From: Methylohalobius sp.
Lineage (GTDB): Bacteria > Pseudomonadota > Gammaproteobacteria > Methylococcales > Methylothermaceae
NCBI GenBank assembly: GCA_026415315.1
Contig: JAOAHI010000006.1
Span: forward strand, 29,119 to 93,118
Direction: 5' to 3'
Length of the DNA stretch: 64,000 nucleotides
Part shown: in pieces, positions 30,826 to 39,683 of the stretch
How the letters are laid out: each line of letters starts with the position of its first letter
How positions within the stretch are numbered: position 1 is the stretch's first letter
Notes under the pieces: generated by a model
Database searches by the model: none
The model's input: only the letters and a program-made list of their open reading frames with translations
Told to the model about the DNA's origin: nothing
Program-made: the position numbers and the translations under genes

Positions 30826-30842
30826 GATTTTCGACCCAACCG

Positions 30843-30869
30843 GCAAACCCGGTGCCCGACCGGGTTTGC
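30843..30869. terminator. Hairpin between convergent genes
   Basis: GCAAACCCGG-TGCCCGA-CCGGGTTTGC is a perfect 10-bp stem with a 7-nt loop, between the stop of the 118-aa membrane-protein gene and the stop of ubiB. No T-run follows on the plus strand, so it may be a weak terminator or a transcript-end stabiliser used by both genes. Confidence 0.55.
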
Positions 30870-32569
30870 TAGTCCTCCTTCTCTCCGTGCGGCAGGTGCC
30901 CTCCTCGCCAGATCGAGATCAAAAGCCACACCCCGCCGATCCCAGCGCCAGCAAAACCTAATACTCCCAGCATAGGTAAGCCCCACAGAGTGGGTCCGCC
31001 GGACACGGTCATGACGATGGAGGAACCGATGATGAGGGAAGAGGTCACCATCCCCACTGTCAAGCGACTGGCAGCGCGATCCAAAATCCAGCCGAAATAA
31101 TTGAGCTGGTTGAGATCCACGTTGAAACGCAGGCTTCCGGTTTTGATCGCCTTGATCAAGCGCCGCATGTCGTAAGGAAAAGCGGCGATGATCTCAAATA
31201 ACTCGCTAGCCGTACGCCAGCCGCGTTTGAGCACAACGTCTGGCCGATAACGGCGCATCAATGCATGGCGCACGTGAGGAGTAGCGGCGACGATCAGATC
31301 AAAGTCCGGGTCCACCTGCCGCCCCATGCCATCCAAGGTGAGCAAGGCCTTGAACAACAATGCCAGATCCGGTGGTAAAACCAAGTGATAAGTACGCATC
31401 AGATTAGTCAGGTCGCCCAAGATATTGGCGATCTTGAGCTGTTTGAGGGGAAGACCGTGATACGTATCGATGAAAATGTCCACATCGGTCAGCAAAGCGT
31501 CCATGTCCACTTGCGCTTCACCTGCCCAGTCGAGCAGTACGCCCACCGCGCTTCGAGCGTCGCGGTCGATCACTGCAGCCAAAAGGTCCACCAGCTGATG
31601 GCGACGCGCCTCAGACAAGCGCCCAACCATGCCGAAATCGATAAAAGCCAAGCGGTTACCAGGCAAGAAAATGAGGTTGCCAGGGTGGGGATCAGCGTGG
31701 AAAAAGCCGTCGATGAGGATCATCTTCAGCACTGCGTCGGTCCCGCGCCGGGCTAGGATCTTGCGGTTTAAGCCTAAAGCTTCAGCTAGCTGGAGCTTGC
31801 GCGCAGGGACTCCTTCGATGTAAGCCTGGACGTTAAGGCGCTTAGAGCAGAACTCCCAGTACATTTTAGGGATGACAATCCATGGCTGATGAGCGAAGTT
31901 AGCCGCCATCCGCTCGGCGTTGTGCGCCTCGTTCTCCAGATCCATCTCCCGCCGCAAAGAGGCAGCAAACTGGTGGACGATCTCTACCGGGCGATAGCGG
32001 CGCAGTTCCTTGACCTCACCTTCGGCCACCCGGACTAAGCGTTCCAACAGCCTCAAGTCGGCTTCCACGATTTCCTCTATCCTGGGCCTTCGGATCTTAA
32101 CGATGACTCGCTCGCCGCTGAACAGGCGCGCCAAATGCACCTGAGCGATAGAGGCAGCCGCCAAGGCTTCAGCGTCAAACTCGGCAAACACCTGCTCTAC
32201 CGGCGCCCCTAGGTCCTCCTCCAGCTGCGAACGAAGAGCTTCGAAAGGCAACGGCTGTACCCGGTCCTGCAGCTTTTCGAATTCGGCGATCCAGTCCGGG
32301 GGAAATAAGTCCACCCGCGTGGCCAAAATCTGCCCCAGTTTGATAAAAGCGGGCCCCATCTCCTCCAACGCCCGCCGGACTCGCTGTGCAGTGTTGAGCT
32401 GGACCAGTTCCTCTACCGCTTTCCAATGCAAGGCTCGGCCAGCCTGCTCGAACGCATGCGCTAGCCCTAAGCGGCGCACGAATCCGGTAAAACCGTAACG
32501 GATGAGAATCAGGGTCAGGTCATACAGGCGGCCTAAGTCATGGATCGCACTGACGGCTTCCCACAACAT
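30869..32569 (-). CDS. ubiB: UbiB/AarF-type atypical kinase for ubiquinone synthesis
   Basis: ABC1/ADCK family protein (566 aa) required for ubiquinone production. Protein-kinase-like motifs are present: the KxGQ motif in FIKLGQILATRVDLFPP, the Ala-rich loop ALAAASIAQVHLA, the lysine in VIVKIRRPRIEE, and HADPHPGNLIFLPGNRLAFI with DFGMVGRLSE. Two C-terminal transmembrane helices (about 500-545) anchor it. Its ATG overlaps the stop of the upstream gene by 1 nt. Confidence 0.94.
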   Translation of the reverse strand: MLWEAVSAIHDLGRLYDLTLILIRYGFTGFVRRLGLAHAFEQAGRALHWKAVEELVQLNTAQRVRRALEEMGPAFIKLGQILATRVDLFPPDWIAEFEKLQDRVQPLPFEALRSQLEEDLGAPVEQVFAEFDAEALAAASIAQVHLARLFSGERVIVKIRRPRIEEIVEADLRLLERLVRVAEGEVKELRRYRPVEIVHQFAASLRREMDLENEAHNAERMAANFAHQPWIVIPKMYWEFCSKRLNVQAYIEGVPARKLQLAEALGLNRKILARRGTDAVLKMILIDGFFHADPHPGNLIFLPGNRLAFIDFGMVGRLSEARRHQLVDLLAAVIDRDARSAVGVLLDWAGEAQVDMDALLTDVDIFIDTYHGLPLKQLKIANILGDLTNLMRTYHLVLPPDLALLFKALLTLDGMGRQVDPDFDLIVAATPHVRHALMRRYRPDVVLKRGWRTASELFEIIAAFPYDMRRLIKAIKTGSLRFNVDLNQLNYFGWILDRAASRLTVGMVTSSLIIGSSIVMTVSGGPTLWGLPMLGVLGFAGAGIGGVWLLISIWRGGHLPHGEKED

Positions 32570-33306
32570 CAGCCTCGGTCAGGCTTTTTAAGCTCGGATT
32601 TGCGCGCTTGCCGATCCAAAGTATCGGCGATTCCAGCCAACAAACCGCTGGTGATAGCCGCCAACTGCGCTCCGGCGGTACGAGCAGTTTCCAGCCCCGC
32701 CTTTAACCCCCATTGGCCCGCTTCTTGGAGCTTGCGCGGCAAGGTCTGCATCACCTCGGTTAAGTATTGGCCTACAGCGGTACCGCTGTGGCGCGCATGA
32801 CTAAGCAAATCGGCCAAAATGTCGCGAACCTGGGCGCTGCCTTTTTTGGCGATATCGGCCAGGGTGTCGAGGTAAAGCTTCTCCATTGCACGTAACTGGT
32901 CAAGAGCGGCTTTCACCTCTTGTTCGGTAAACTCATCGGCTCGGCTTGCTGCCTCTTCCAGGGCCAGTTTGGACGCCTCAGCGGCTTTGACTAAACCCTC
33001 CTCTAAACCTCGAACTGCCTCAGTCAACGCTTGCCGGGCACGGCTTCCATGGGTTTCGATTCCAGCGCTGGCACCGTGGACGACCGCCTCAACGATGGCC
33101 TTGACCTGCCCAGCATCCAACTTGCCTTCCGCCAAAGCCTGCACCGTCAAGCGGCGCACCTTTTCCCGGATCGCCTCCTCGCCAGCAACAGCCTCTTGAA
33201 CCTGAGCTTTAAGCTGCTCGACGCTAGCCTGAGCTTCCTGTTCAGCTCCTGGCTGAGTCCTCTCCGTCTTGGAGTTCCCTTCAGCCTCGTTCTCATCGCC
33301 TGCCAT
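32569..33306 (-). CDS. Helical, phasin-like protein upstream of ubiB, function unknown
   Basis: 245-residue, Ala/Glu/Lys-rich and almost wholly helical protein. A charged disordered N-terminus (about 1-30) is followed by long amphipathic helices and one weakly hydrophobic stretch near the C-terminus (AQLAAITSGLLAGIADTLD). No signal peptide or enzyme motif is visible. The composition resembles phasins and apolipoprotein-like proteins. Tight coupling to ubiB (1-nt overlap) hints at a role near membrane or lipid-quinone handling. A clear GAGGAG ribosome site lies 6 nt before the ATG. Confidence 0.8.
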   Translation of the reverse strand: MAGDENEAEGNSKTERTQPGAEQEAQASVEQLKAQVQEAVAGEEAIREKVRRLTVQALAEGKLDAGQVKAIVEAVVHGASAGIETHGSRARQALTEAVRGLEEGLVKAAEASKLALEEAASRADEFTEQEVKAALDQLRAMEKLYLDTLADIAKKGSAQVRDILADLLSHARHSGTAVGQYLTEVMQTLPRKLQEAGQWGLKAGLETARTAGAQLAAITSGLLAGIADTLDRQARKSELKKPDRG

Positions 33307-33434
33307 AACGAACTCCTCAAAACAAAGTTATTTAAGCTATAGTCGCCAAAACTCAGTCAAACTGCAAGCATAGAAATGGTAAAGCCAGGCGTTCGAGGTA
33401 AAATAGGCATTAAACATCTGTTTCAAGGTCTTTC

Positions 33435-33596
33435 ATGTTGCAACGCACCCGCCAGCGGCGCATCCTTGGCGCTGTTTTGATTTTCTCAGGAGTTTTGCTG
33501 ATGTGGCTAACCCCGGAAATATGGACCGGGGTGATCGTCATTTTGATCGCCATCGCCTTGGAGATCTTAGGCATTGCCCTGGAACACCGGAGCTGA
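33435..33596 (+). CDS. Small single-pass membrane protein (53 aa)
   Basis: Open frame from ATG 33435 to TGA 33594-33596. A basic N-terminus (MLQRTRQRRILG) is followed by two hydrophobic stretches (AVLIFSGVLLMWL and GVIVILIAIALEILGIAL), and the protein ends in HRS. AAGG about 6 nt upstream is a plausible ribosome site. It reads towards dxs, and a ribosome site at its 3' end serves the next tiny frame. No family recognised. Confidence 0.6.
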   Translation: MLQRTRQRRILGAVLIFSGVLLMWLTPEIWTGVIVILIAIALEILGIALEHRS

Positions 33597-33598
33597 AC

Positions 33599-33673
33599 AT
33601 GCAGCTTTCCCTTGCAGAGCCTGCCGAGTCGTTGGATAATGGCAACATCTCTGTGTATCCCACGTCACCATGA
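33599..33673 (+). CDS. Possible 24-codon leader peptide coupled to dxs
   Basis: Short frame starting with [15 protein letters not shown]. It has an ideal GGAG site 6 nt before its ATG, while dxs itself has no visible ribosome site. The frame's TGA overlaps the dxs ATG (ATGA at 33670-33673), the usual sign of translational coupling. It could be a non-functional peptide whose translation feeds ribosomes to dxs, or chance. Confidence 0.4.
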   Translation: MQLSLAEPAESLDNGNISVYPTSP

Positions 33674-35559
33674 TCAATTCCAAACAATACCCCCTACTTA
33701 GCCGGATCGACTCAGCCGAAGACCTGCGCCAGCTAGACGAGAGAGAATTGAAAGCCCTGGCCGACGAAGTTCGCCATTATCTGCTCGAGAGCGTCAGCCG
33801 CTCCGGCGGACACCTCGCGGCAGGACTGGGCACAGTGGAACTGACCATCGCTTTGCACTACGTGTTTAACACGCCTTATGACCGGTTGGTCTGGGATGTC
33901 GGCCACCAAGCTTATCCACACAAGATCCTGACAGGCCGCCGAGACCTTCTTCCTACCATCCGCAAACGCGGTGGACTGGCCCCATTTCCTAAACGATCCG
34001 AAAGCCCTTACGATGCCTTTGGCGTCGGCCACTCCAGCACTTCGATCTCAGCCGCGTTGGGAATGGCAGTTGCAGCTGCCCTGGATGGGCGGGAAGGGCG
34101 AGCGGTAGCGATCATAGGAGACGGAGGATTGACTGGAGGAATGGCGTTCGAGGCTTTAAATCACGCCGGTGCCTTGGACGCCAACTTGCTGGTGATCTTA
34201 AACGATAACGAGATGTCCATCTCCCCCAACGTTGGGGCATTGACCAACTATTTGGCCAAAATTCTGTCCAGCAAGCTTTATATCACCGTGCGGGAAGGGA
34301 GCAAATTCATTTTAAAGCGCATCCCAGAGGTTTGGGAATTAGCCCGCCGCGCGGAGGAACATGTCAAAGGCATGGTAGCCCCCGGCACGTTGTTTGAGGA
34401 GCTGGGTTTTAATTATATCGGCCCCATAGATGGCCACGACCTAGACAGTTTAATCTCGACTTTAAAAAACCTCAAAGAATTAAAAGGACCTAGGTTACTC
34501 CACGTCATCACTAAAAAAGGTAAGGGGTACTTACCGGCTGAGCGCGACCCCGTCGCTTACCACGGTGTTTCTCCATTTGATCCCAGCCAAGAGACCCTGG
34601 CCAAGACCCCCTCTAAAAGCCTAACTTACACTCAGGTGTTTGGCCAGTGGCTATGCGACATGGCCGAGCGCGAACCGAAACTGATCGGCATCACCCCAGC
34701 CATGCGCGAAGGCTCCGGGCTTGTGGAGTTTTCTGAGCGTTTCCCAAGCCGCTACTTCGACGTTGGGATTGCCGAGCAGCATGCCGTCACTCTGGCTGCA
34801 GGGCTAGCTTGTGAAGGATACAAACCCGTGGTGGCGATCTATTCCACCTTCCTCCAGCGGGGCTATGACCAGTTGATCCACGACGTTGCCCTGCAGAACC
34901 TACCCGTGTTGTTCGCCATTGACCGCGCTGGATTAGTGGGACCAGATGGCCCAACTCACGCTGGCAGTTTCGATTTAAGCTTCCTGCGCTGTATCCCTAA
35001 CGTGGTCGTGATGGCCCCGGCGGATGAAAACGAATGCCGCAAGATGTTGACCACTGGCCTAGAGTACGGAGGGCCGGCGGCCGTGCGCTACCCCCGTGGG
35101 ACCGGCCCCGGAGTTAAAGTAGAACGGGATTTTTCCACTCTCCCCATAGGCAAAGGGGAAATCCGCCGCCGCGGGAGAAAAGTAGCCATTTTGGCCTTTG
35201 GATCCATGGTCGCTCCAGCTCTGGCGGCTGCCGAAGCGCTGGATGCGACGCTCGCCAACATGCGCTTCGTAAAACCTTTAGACGAGGCGCTAGTACTAGA
35301 ACTAGCGCGCGATCACGAATATTTAGTAACAGTAGAAGAAAACACCGTCCTCGGTGGAGCCGGCAGTGCGGTAGGCGAGTCCTTGGCTGCCCATCGCTTC
35401 TTGATTCCTCTGCTCCACCTGGGTTTGCCGGATCGCTTTTTAGAGCACGGCAGCCGTGAGGAGCTGCTGGCCGAAGTCGGTTTGGACGCAAGCGGAATTC
35501 GTTTGCGAATCGAGCGTTTTTTAAGACAAAATCAAGCTTTTAAAGTCATCGCGTCATGA
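33670..35559 (+). CDS. dxs: 1-deoxy-D-xylulose-5-phosphate synthase
   Basis: Thiamine-diphosphate enzyme (629 aa) joining pyruvate and glyceraldehyde-3-phosphate, the entry step of the MEP isoprenoid pathway. Motifs are the His in [34 protein letters not shown], the TPP motif [18 protein letters not shown] through LNDNEMSIS, and the transketolase Glu region [17 protein letters not shown]. It precedes the hopanoid cluster, which consumes MEP products. It overlaps apt by 4 nt (ATGA). No own Shine-Dalgarno is visible. Confidence 0.98.
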   Translation: MINSKQYPLLSRIDSAEDLRQLDERELKALADEVRHYLLESVSRSGGHLAAGLGTVELTIALHYVFNTPYDRLVWDVGHQAYPHKILTGRRDLLPTIRKRGGLAPFPKRSESPYDAFGVGHSSTSISAALGMAVAAALDGREGRAVAIIGDGGLTGGMAFEALNHAGALDANLLVILNDNEMSISPNVGALTNYLAKILSSKLYITVREGSKFILKRIPEVWELARRAEEHVKGMVAPGTLFEELGFNYIGPIDGHDLDSLISTLKNLKELKGPRLLHVITKKGKGYLPAERDPVAYHGVSPFDPSQETLAKTPSKSLTYTQVFGQWLCDMAEREPKLIGITPAMREGSGLVEFSERFPSRYFDVGIAEQHAVTLAAGLACEGYKPVVAIYSTFLQRGYDQLIHDVALQNLPVLFAIDRAGLVGPDGPTHAGSFDLSFLRCIPNVVVMAPADENECRKMLTTGLEYGGPAAVRYPRGTGPGVKVERDFSTLPIGKGEIRRRGRKVAILAFGSMVAPALAAAEALDATLANMRFVKPLDEALVLELARDHEYLVTVEENTVLGGAGSAVGESLAAHRFLIPLLHLGLPDRFLEHGSREELLAEVGLDASGIRLRIERFLRQNQAFKVIAS

Positions 35560-36089
35560 CTTTTTTGAACTGGCAAGCCAGGCTTGAGGAAAAAATCCGC
35601 AGTATTCCTAACTTCCCTAAACCAGGCGTTCAGTTCAAAGACATCACTCCGCTGGTACGCGACCCAGCGGCGCTTCGACTCGCTATCCACCAATTGATCC
35701 ACCCGTTCATCGATGCCCCCATCACGGCTGTTGCGGGGATGGAAGCGCGCGGTTTTATTTTCGGCAGCTTGGCGGCCTGGGAGTTAGGAGTGGGATTCGT
35801 GCCGCTACGCAAGCCAGGTAAGCTTCCTTACGACGTGCAAAGCGTCTCTTATGCCCTAGAGTACGGAGAGAACACGCTAGAAGCCCATATCGACGCACTA
35901 GGGCCAGGCGATCACGTGTTGCTGGTGGACGACCTCTTGGCCACGGGCGGTACTGCCCGTGCTAGCTGCGAACTGGTGGAAAACTTAGGGGCTAGAGTGT
36001 TCGCGCTGGCATTCGTGATCGAACTGAGTGCGCTGGGCGGCCGCGGGAGGCTCGCCAACTATTGGGTCCACAGTCTGCTTACCCTCTAG
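35556..36089 (+). CDS. apt: Adenine phosphoribosyltransferase
   Basis: Salvages adenine to AMP using PRPP (177 aa). It has [39 protein letters not shown] and the PRPP-binding loop [20 protein letters not shown] (about 126-145), ending in VHSLLTL as the family does. Context fits a second use: HpnG releases adenine from adenosylhopane and Apt could recycle it. Its last 105 nt are overlapped antisense by hpnB. Confidence 0.96.
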   Translation: MTFLNWQARLEEKIRSIPNFPKPGVQFKDITPLVRDPAALRLAIHQLIHPFIDAPITAVAGMEARGFIFGSLAAWELGVGFVPLRKPGKLPYDVQSVSYALEYGENTLEAHIDALGPGDHVLLVDDLLATGGTARASCELVENLGARVFALAFVIELSALGGRGRLANYWVHSLLTL

Positions 36090-37205
36090 GATTTTTTCTT
36101 TGACGTACACGCGTCCTTTCCAACGGCTGCGCTCACCGCGCAAGTAGCGCAAAGCCGAATGCCAAGTCATCAAGAGATAAAGGGTGCCGATGACGGGCAA
36201 GGTTAGCCCCCACAGCGGAGACAAACGATAAAAGCTCAAAATGGGAGAGTAAGAGAGCACCATCATGCCTAAAGCGGCTGCACCTAGCCACCAAAATTTG
36301 GGTGAAAAAAGTGCCCCTATCGGCGCCCAAGCCATCAATCCCATTACCCCAGTACACAAACCGAGCAGCAAGAGCGAATAACGCAGTTGCGTGAAAGCAG
36401 TGCGCGCCACCATTTCCCAGATCTCCCCCAAGCAGGCGTAGCGACGCTGACTGAGTACACCGTGGGAGAGGCCAATCCACGTTCGATAACCTCGACGTTT
36501 GACCTGTTTGGCTAAAGTACAATCGTCGATCAACGCGTCCTTAAGGCTGAGAAAGGCCCCGCACTGCTTAAGCACGTCGGTGCGGGTGAGAATACAACCG
36601 CCGGCAGCAGCGGCTATCCACCTTACCTCGGAATTAGCCAAGGCAAACGGATAAAGCAGCTTGAAAAAATACACAAAAGCCGGCAGCAGCAGTTTTTCCC
36701 ACACCCCTCCCGTGGGAAGATAGGCCATAATCGAGACCAAATCGAGCTTTTCCCTCTCGAGCTTAGCCAGCAAGGCCGCCAGCATTCCAGGCGTCAGTTG
36801 GATGTCGGCATCAAGTAGCAATACCTTGTCTGTTGTGACCTGCTTGAGACCCTGCTCTAAAGCCCAAAGCTTACCGCTCCAACCCAGAGGGAGCGGTCCT
36901 ACGGCCACGACGGTCAGGTTAAGGGGCCGCACGCTGCGGGCCACTTGGGCCGTGCCGTCGGTGGACCCATCATCGGCGAGGACAACCCGAATCCCTGGGG
37001 CCTGTTTAGCCAGGGCCTTGAGCGTATGAGCGATTACTCCAACCTCATCGCGGGCGGGAATCAGGACAGTCACATCGCCATAGTGCGCTTTGGCCCCATC
37101 GATTGGTTCCAAAACTTCGCGGTTGCGCCAAGGCTGCCAGGGCAGGACCAGCAACAAGGCCCACAACCCAAAGGCGCTTCCCGCCATCAGGCCAAACCAA
37201 TCCAT
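35985..37205 (-). CDS. hpnB: Hopene-associated family 2 glycosyltransferase HpnB
   Basis: Membrane-bound GT2 enzyme (406 aa). An N-terminal helix is followed by VTVLIPARDEVGVIAHTLKA, the DDGSTDGTA motif, the metal DxD in VLLLDADIQLTPGM (about 132) and a QRRYA segment matching the Q/RxxRW region. C-terminal helices lie at about 285-350. The substrate in the hopanoid route is unproven. The last 30-odd residues (from about GKQTVDP) are encoded antisense to apt and are Pro/Gln-rich, so they look like a recent extension. It follows hpnH by 11 nt. Confidence 0.9.
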   Translation of the reverse strand: MDWFGLMAGSAFGLWALLLVLPWQPWRNREVLEPIDGAKAHYGDVTVLIPARDEVGVIAHTLKALAKQAPGIRVVLADDGSTDGTAQVARSVRPLNLTVVAVGPLPLGWSGKLWALEQGLKQVTTDKVLLLDADIQLTPGMLAALLAKLEREKLDLVSIMAYLPTGGVWEKLLLPAFVYFFKLLYPFALANSEVRWIAAAAGGCILTRTDVLKQCGAFLSLKDALIDDCTLAKQVKRRGYRTWIGLSHGVLSQRRYACLGEIWEMVARTAFTQLRYSLLLLGLCTGVMGLMAWAPIGALFSPKFWWLGAAALGMMVLSYSPILSFYRLSPLWGLTLPVIGTLYLLMTWHSALRYLRGERSRWKGRVYVKEKILEGKQTVDPIVGEPPAAAQRTQFDHECQREHSSP

Positions 37206-37216
37206 GGCAAGGAGGG

Positions 37217-38317
37217 TTATTCAACCGCTTCGACCGGGTTGGGCAAGGGAGACTCGGCTTGATTGTAGGCCACCACTGGCTCCGGCGCCATTGGCCCTGA
37301 GGTGCGCGGACCAAACCACGCTACCCAAGCGGCTTGCAGTGGATGAGCCAAGGTGTCGGCCACAGCCGTCGGTTCGTATCCGCAATGAGCCATACAATTA
37401 GCACACTTGGGATGGTTAGCGGTGCCGTATTTCTCCCAAGGCGTCGTTTCCATCAACTCCTTGAAGCTTTTGGCATACCCCTCATCACTTAGGAAATAGC
37501 AAGGCCTCTGCCATCCAAACACATTGCGCGTTGGATTGCCCCAAGGCGTGCAGGCATAAGCCCGATTGCCGGCTAGGAAATCCAAATAGAAGCTGGAGTG
37601 ATTGAGGCGCCATTTTTTGGCTCGCTGTTTGCCTTGCTGGAACAAACGCCGAAACAGGTTTTTGGTCTCCGGGTTGCGAATGAATACGTCTTGACGCGGC
37701 GCCCGCTCGTACTGGAATCCTGGAGAGATGGTCACGGCTTCTACCCCCAAATCCATGCAGAAATCTAAAAACTCGGCTACCTCTTCAGCACTCTCCCCTT
37801 GAAACAAAGTGCAATTGACCGTAACCCGAAAACCCTGATCCAAGGCCTCACGGATAGCATCGACGGCGCGTTCGAACACCCCCTCCTGGCAGACTGAGGC
37901 ATCGTGGCGCGCCTTCAAGCCATCTAGATGAACGGAGAAGGTCAAATAGGGCGAGGGAGTGTAATCTTTGAGGCGCTTCTTCAAGAGCAACGCGTTGGTG
38001 CACAAATAGACAAACTTTTTACGCTTTACGATTTCCTCTACGATCTTAGGCATGTCTTTGTGCAGCAGCGGCTCCCCGCCGGGGATAGAAACTACAGGCG
38101 CCCCGCATTCCTCCACCGCCTGCACGCATTCCTCCACGCTCAAGCGCCGTTTTAGAACCTCATCTGGATGATCGATCTTACCGCATCCGGCACAAGCCAG
38201 GTTGCATTGAAATAGAGGCTCCAACATCAGAACAAGGGGGTAGCGGCGTTCCCCTTTAAGCTTTTTAAGCAGAAGATAACGCGCGATAGCCAGCTTTTGC
38301 CTCAGAGGAATGCTCAT
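37217..38317 (-). CDS. hpnH: Adenosylhopane synthase HpnH (radical SAM)
   Basis: Radical SAM enzyme (366 aa) adding adenosine to diploptene to make adenosylhopane, the first side-chain step of C35 hopanoids. The cluster motif is in FQCNLACAGCGKIDHP (C-x3-C-x2-C), followed by VSIPGGEPLLHKDMPKI. C-terminal cysteines (HPKCANCMAHCGYEP) match the family. A GGAGAG site precedes the ATG. It is divergent from squalene synthase/shc. Confidence 0.97.
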   Translation of the reverse strand: MSIPLRQKLAIARYLLLKKLKGERRYPLVLMLEPLFQCNLACAGCGKIDHPDEVLKRRLSVEECVQAVEECGAPVVSIPGGEPLLHKDMPKIVEEIVKRKKFVYLCTNALLLKKRLKDYTPSPYLTFSVHLDGLKARHDASVCQEGVFERAVDAIREALDQGFRVTVNCTLFQGESAEEVAEFLDFCMDLGVEAVTISPGFQYERAPRQDVFIRNPETKNLFRRLFQQGKQRAKKWRLNHSSFYLDFLAGNRAYACTPWGNPTRNVFGWQRPCYFLSDEGYAKSFKELMETTPWEKYGTANHPKCANCMAHCGYEPTAVADTLAHPLQAAWVAWFGPRTSGPMAPEPVVAYNQAESPLPNPVEAVE

Positions 38318-38476
38318 GGTGCTCTCCGTATTTTGTTTATTCCTGAGTATTTAGCTATGTTTGAGCGCAAAAAGCAACTTATGCACTCTTATGTCGCCAA
38401 ATAACAACAAAATCTTCCAAGTAACTAGCGGATATTAAAGTAGTTTACTGGTATTAGGCAAAAATACAACAATTGC

Positions 38477-38504
38477 TTGACGCTGAGAGCAAAATCCATA
38501 GAAT
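38477..38504 (+). promoter_or_regulatory. Sigma-70-type promoter for the squalene/hopanoid operon
   Basis: TTGACG (38477-38482), 16-nt spacer, TAGAAT (38499-38504), 5/6 and 5/6 to consensus. The predicted start near 38511 lies downstream of the longest possible start of the next gene (38473), which argues for its ATG at 38551. The hpnH start is about 160 bp away in the other direction. Confidence 0.7.
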
Positions 38505-38550
38505 GGTTCATTTGAGCCTAATCGCCTGCGTTTTTGGAGAGAAACTACCC

Positions 38551-39660
38551 ATGAATGGAAGCCCCGTCTCTGCCTTCGGCAGAGATTTCTATGCCCTCAC
38601 CGATGAGGATTTCCAAGCGCACCTTTTAGCTGGCGTCTCGCGTACCTTTGCTTTGACCATTCCCCAATTGCCGCAGCCCATCCATTCCATTATCGCCAAT
38701 GGCTACCTGTTGTGCCGGATCGTCGACACCATTGAGGACGAAGCCACCCTGGACCGCAGCACCAAACGCCACTTCTGTGAGCGCTTCGTGGCGGTAGTCC
38801 AAGGCAACCAAGATGCAGAAGCGTTTGCCCGAGATTTTGCTGCCTGCCTCTCCGACCGCACCCCTCCATCCGAACAAGAACTGATCCGCGTCTCTGCGCG
38901 TGTCATCGCCATCACTCACCGCTTTGCCCCTGCCGATCAAAAAGCTTTAGCGCGGTGCGTGAAAATAATGAGCCACGGCATGGCTGATTTTCAGGATCAA
39001 GATTTAAGCGCTGGACTTGCGACCCTGGAGGATATGAACCGTTATTGCTATTACGTGGCGGGGGTAGTGGGCGAGATGCTCACAGAGGTGTTTTGCAATC
39101 ATGTCCCGAGTATCGCTAAACACCGAGATCGAATGCTCAAGCTGGCTGTTTCTTTCGGCCAGGGACTGCAGATGACCAATATCCTAAAAGATATCTGGGA
39201 TGACCTAGAGCGTGGCGTGTGTTGGCTACCGCGCGACGTGTTTGCCGCGTGTGGGTATGACCTCAGAGAGCTTCGCCCAGGGCACACAAGCCCCGCTTTT
39301 GTGGCCGGCCTGCACGAGCTGGTGGCCATCGCCCACGGCCACTTGCGCAACGCTCTTGAATATACCTTGCTGCTTCCCCGAGGCGAGACAGGGCTGCGCG
39401 ATTTCTGTCTATGGGCTTTGGGGATGGCTATTCTGACCTTGCGCAAAATCCATCGCCACCCCTATTTCGACCGTTCGAGCGAGGTGAAAATCAAGCGCAC
39501 AAGCGTTAAAGCTACGGTGCTTGCAACTCGTTTATGCCACCGCCACGATACCTGGCTCAAACTCTTGTTTCACATCGCCAGCCTTGGGCTTCCTGGGCCG
39601 GCATCCGCAGATAAGATCCAGTCCGGCCCACCCAACGTGGCCGAGTCCTTAACTTCCTAG
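38551..39660 (+). CDS. Squalene synthase (one-step type)
   Basis: Farnesyl-diphosphate farnesyltransferase of the squalene/phytoene synthase fold (369 aa). Features are SRTFALTIPQLPQPIHSII, the first Asp-rich motif RIVDTIEDEATL, YCYYVAGVVGEMLTEVF and the second Asp-rich motif NILKDIWDDLERGVCWLPRD. Length and C-terminal extension fit one-step squalene synthases better than HpnC or HpnD, and no hpnC, hpnD or hpnE lies near. The ATG at 38551 has a GGAGAG site 9 nt upstream. Phytoene synthase is the alternative; shc next door favours squalene. Confidence 0.85.
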   Translation: MNGSPVSAFGRDFYALTDEDFQAHLLAGVSRTFALTIPQLPQPIHSIIANGYLLCRIVDTIEDEATLDRSTKRHFCERFVAVVQGNQDAEAFARDFAACLSDRTPPSEQELIRVSARVIAITHRFAPADQKALARCVKIMSHGMADFQDQDLSAGLATLEDMNRYCYYVAGVVGEMLTEVFCNHVPSIAKHRDRMLKLAVSFGQGLQMTNILKDIWDDLERGVCWLPRDVFAACGYDLRELRPGHTSPAFVAGLHELVAIAHGHLRNALEYTLLLPRGETGLRDFCLWALGMAILTLRKIHRHPYFDRSSEVKIKRTSVKATVLATRLCHRHDTWLKLLFHIASLGLPGPASADKIQSGPPNVAESLTS

Positions 39661-39683
39661 GTAAACTCAAGGGGATAGAATCG

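Noticed and set aside
38473..38551. Longer squalene synthase start (26 extra residues)
   Set aside because: The TTGACG/TAGAAT promoter lies inside this extension and a ribosome site precedes ATG 38551, so the short form is preferred.
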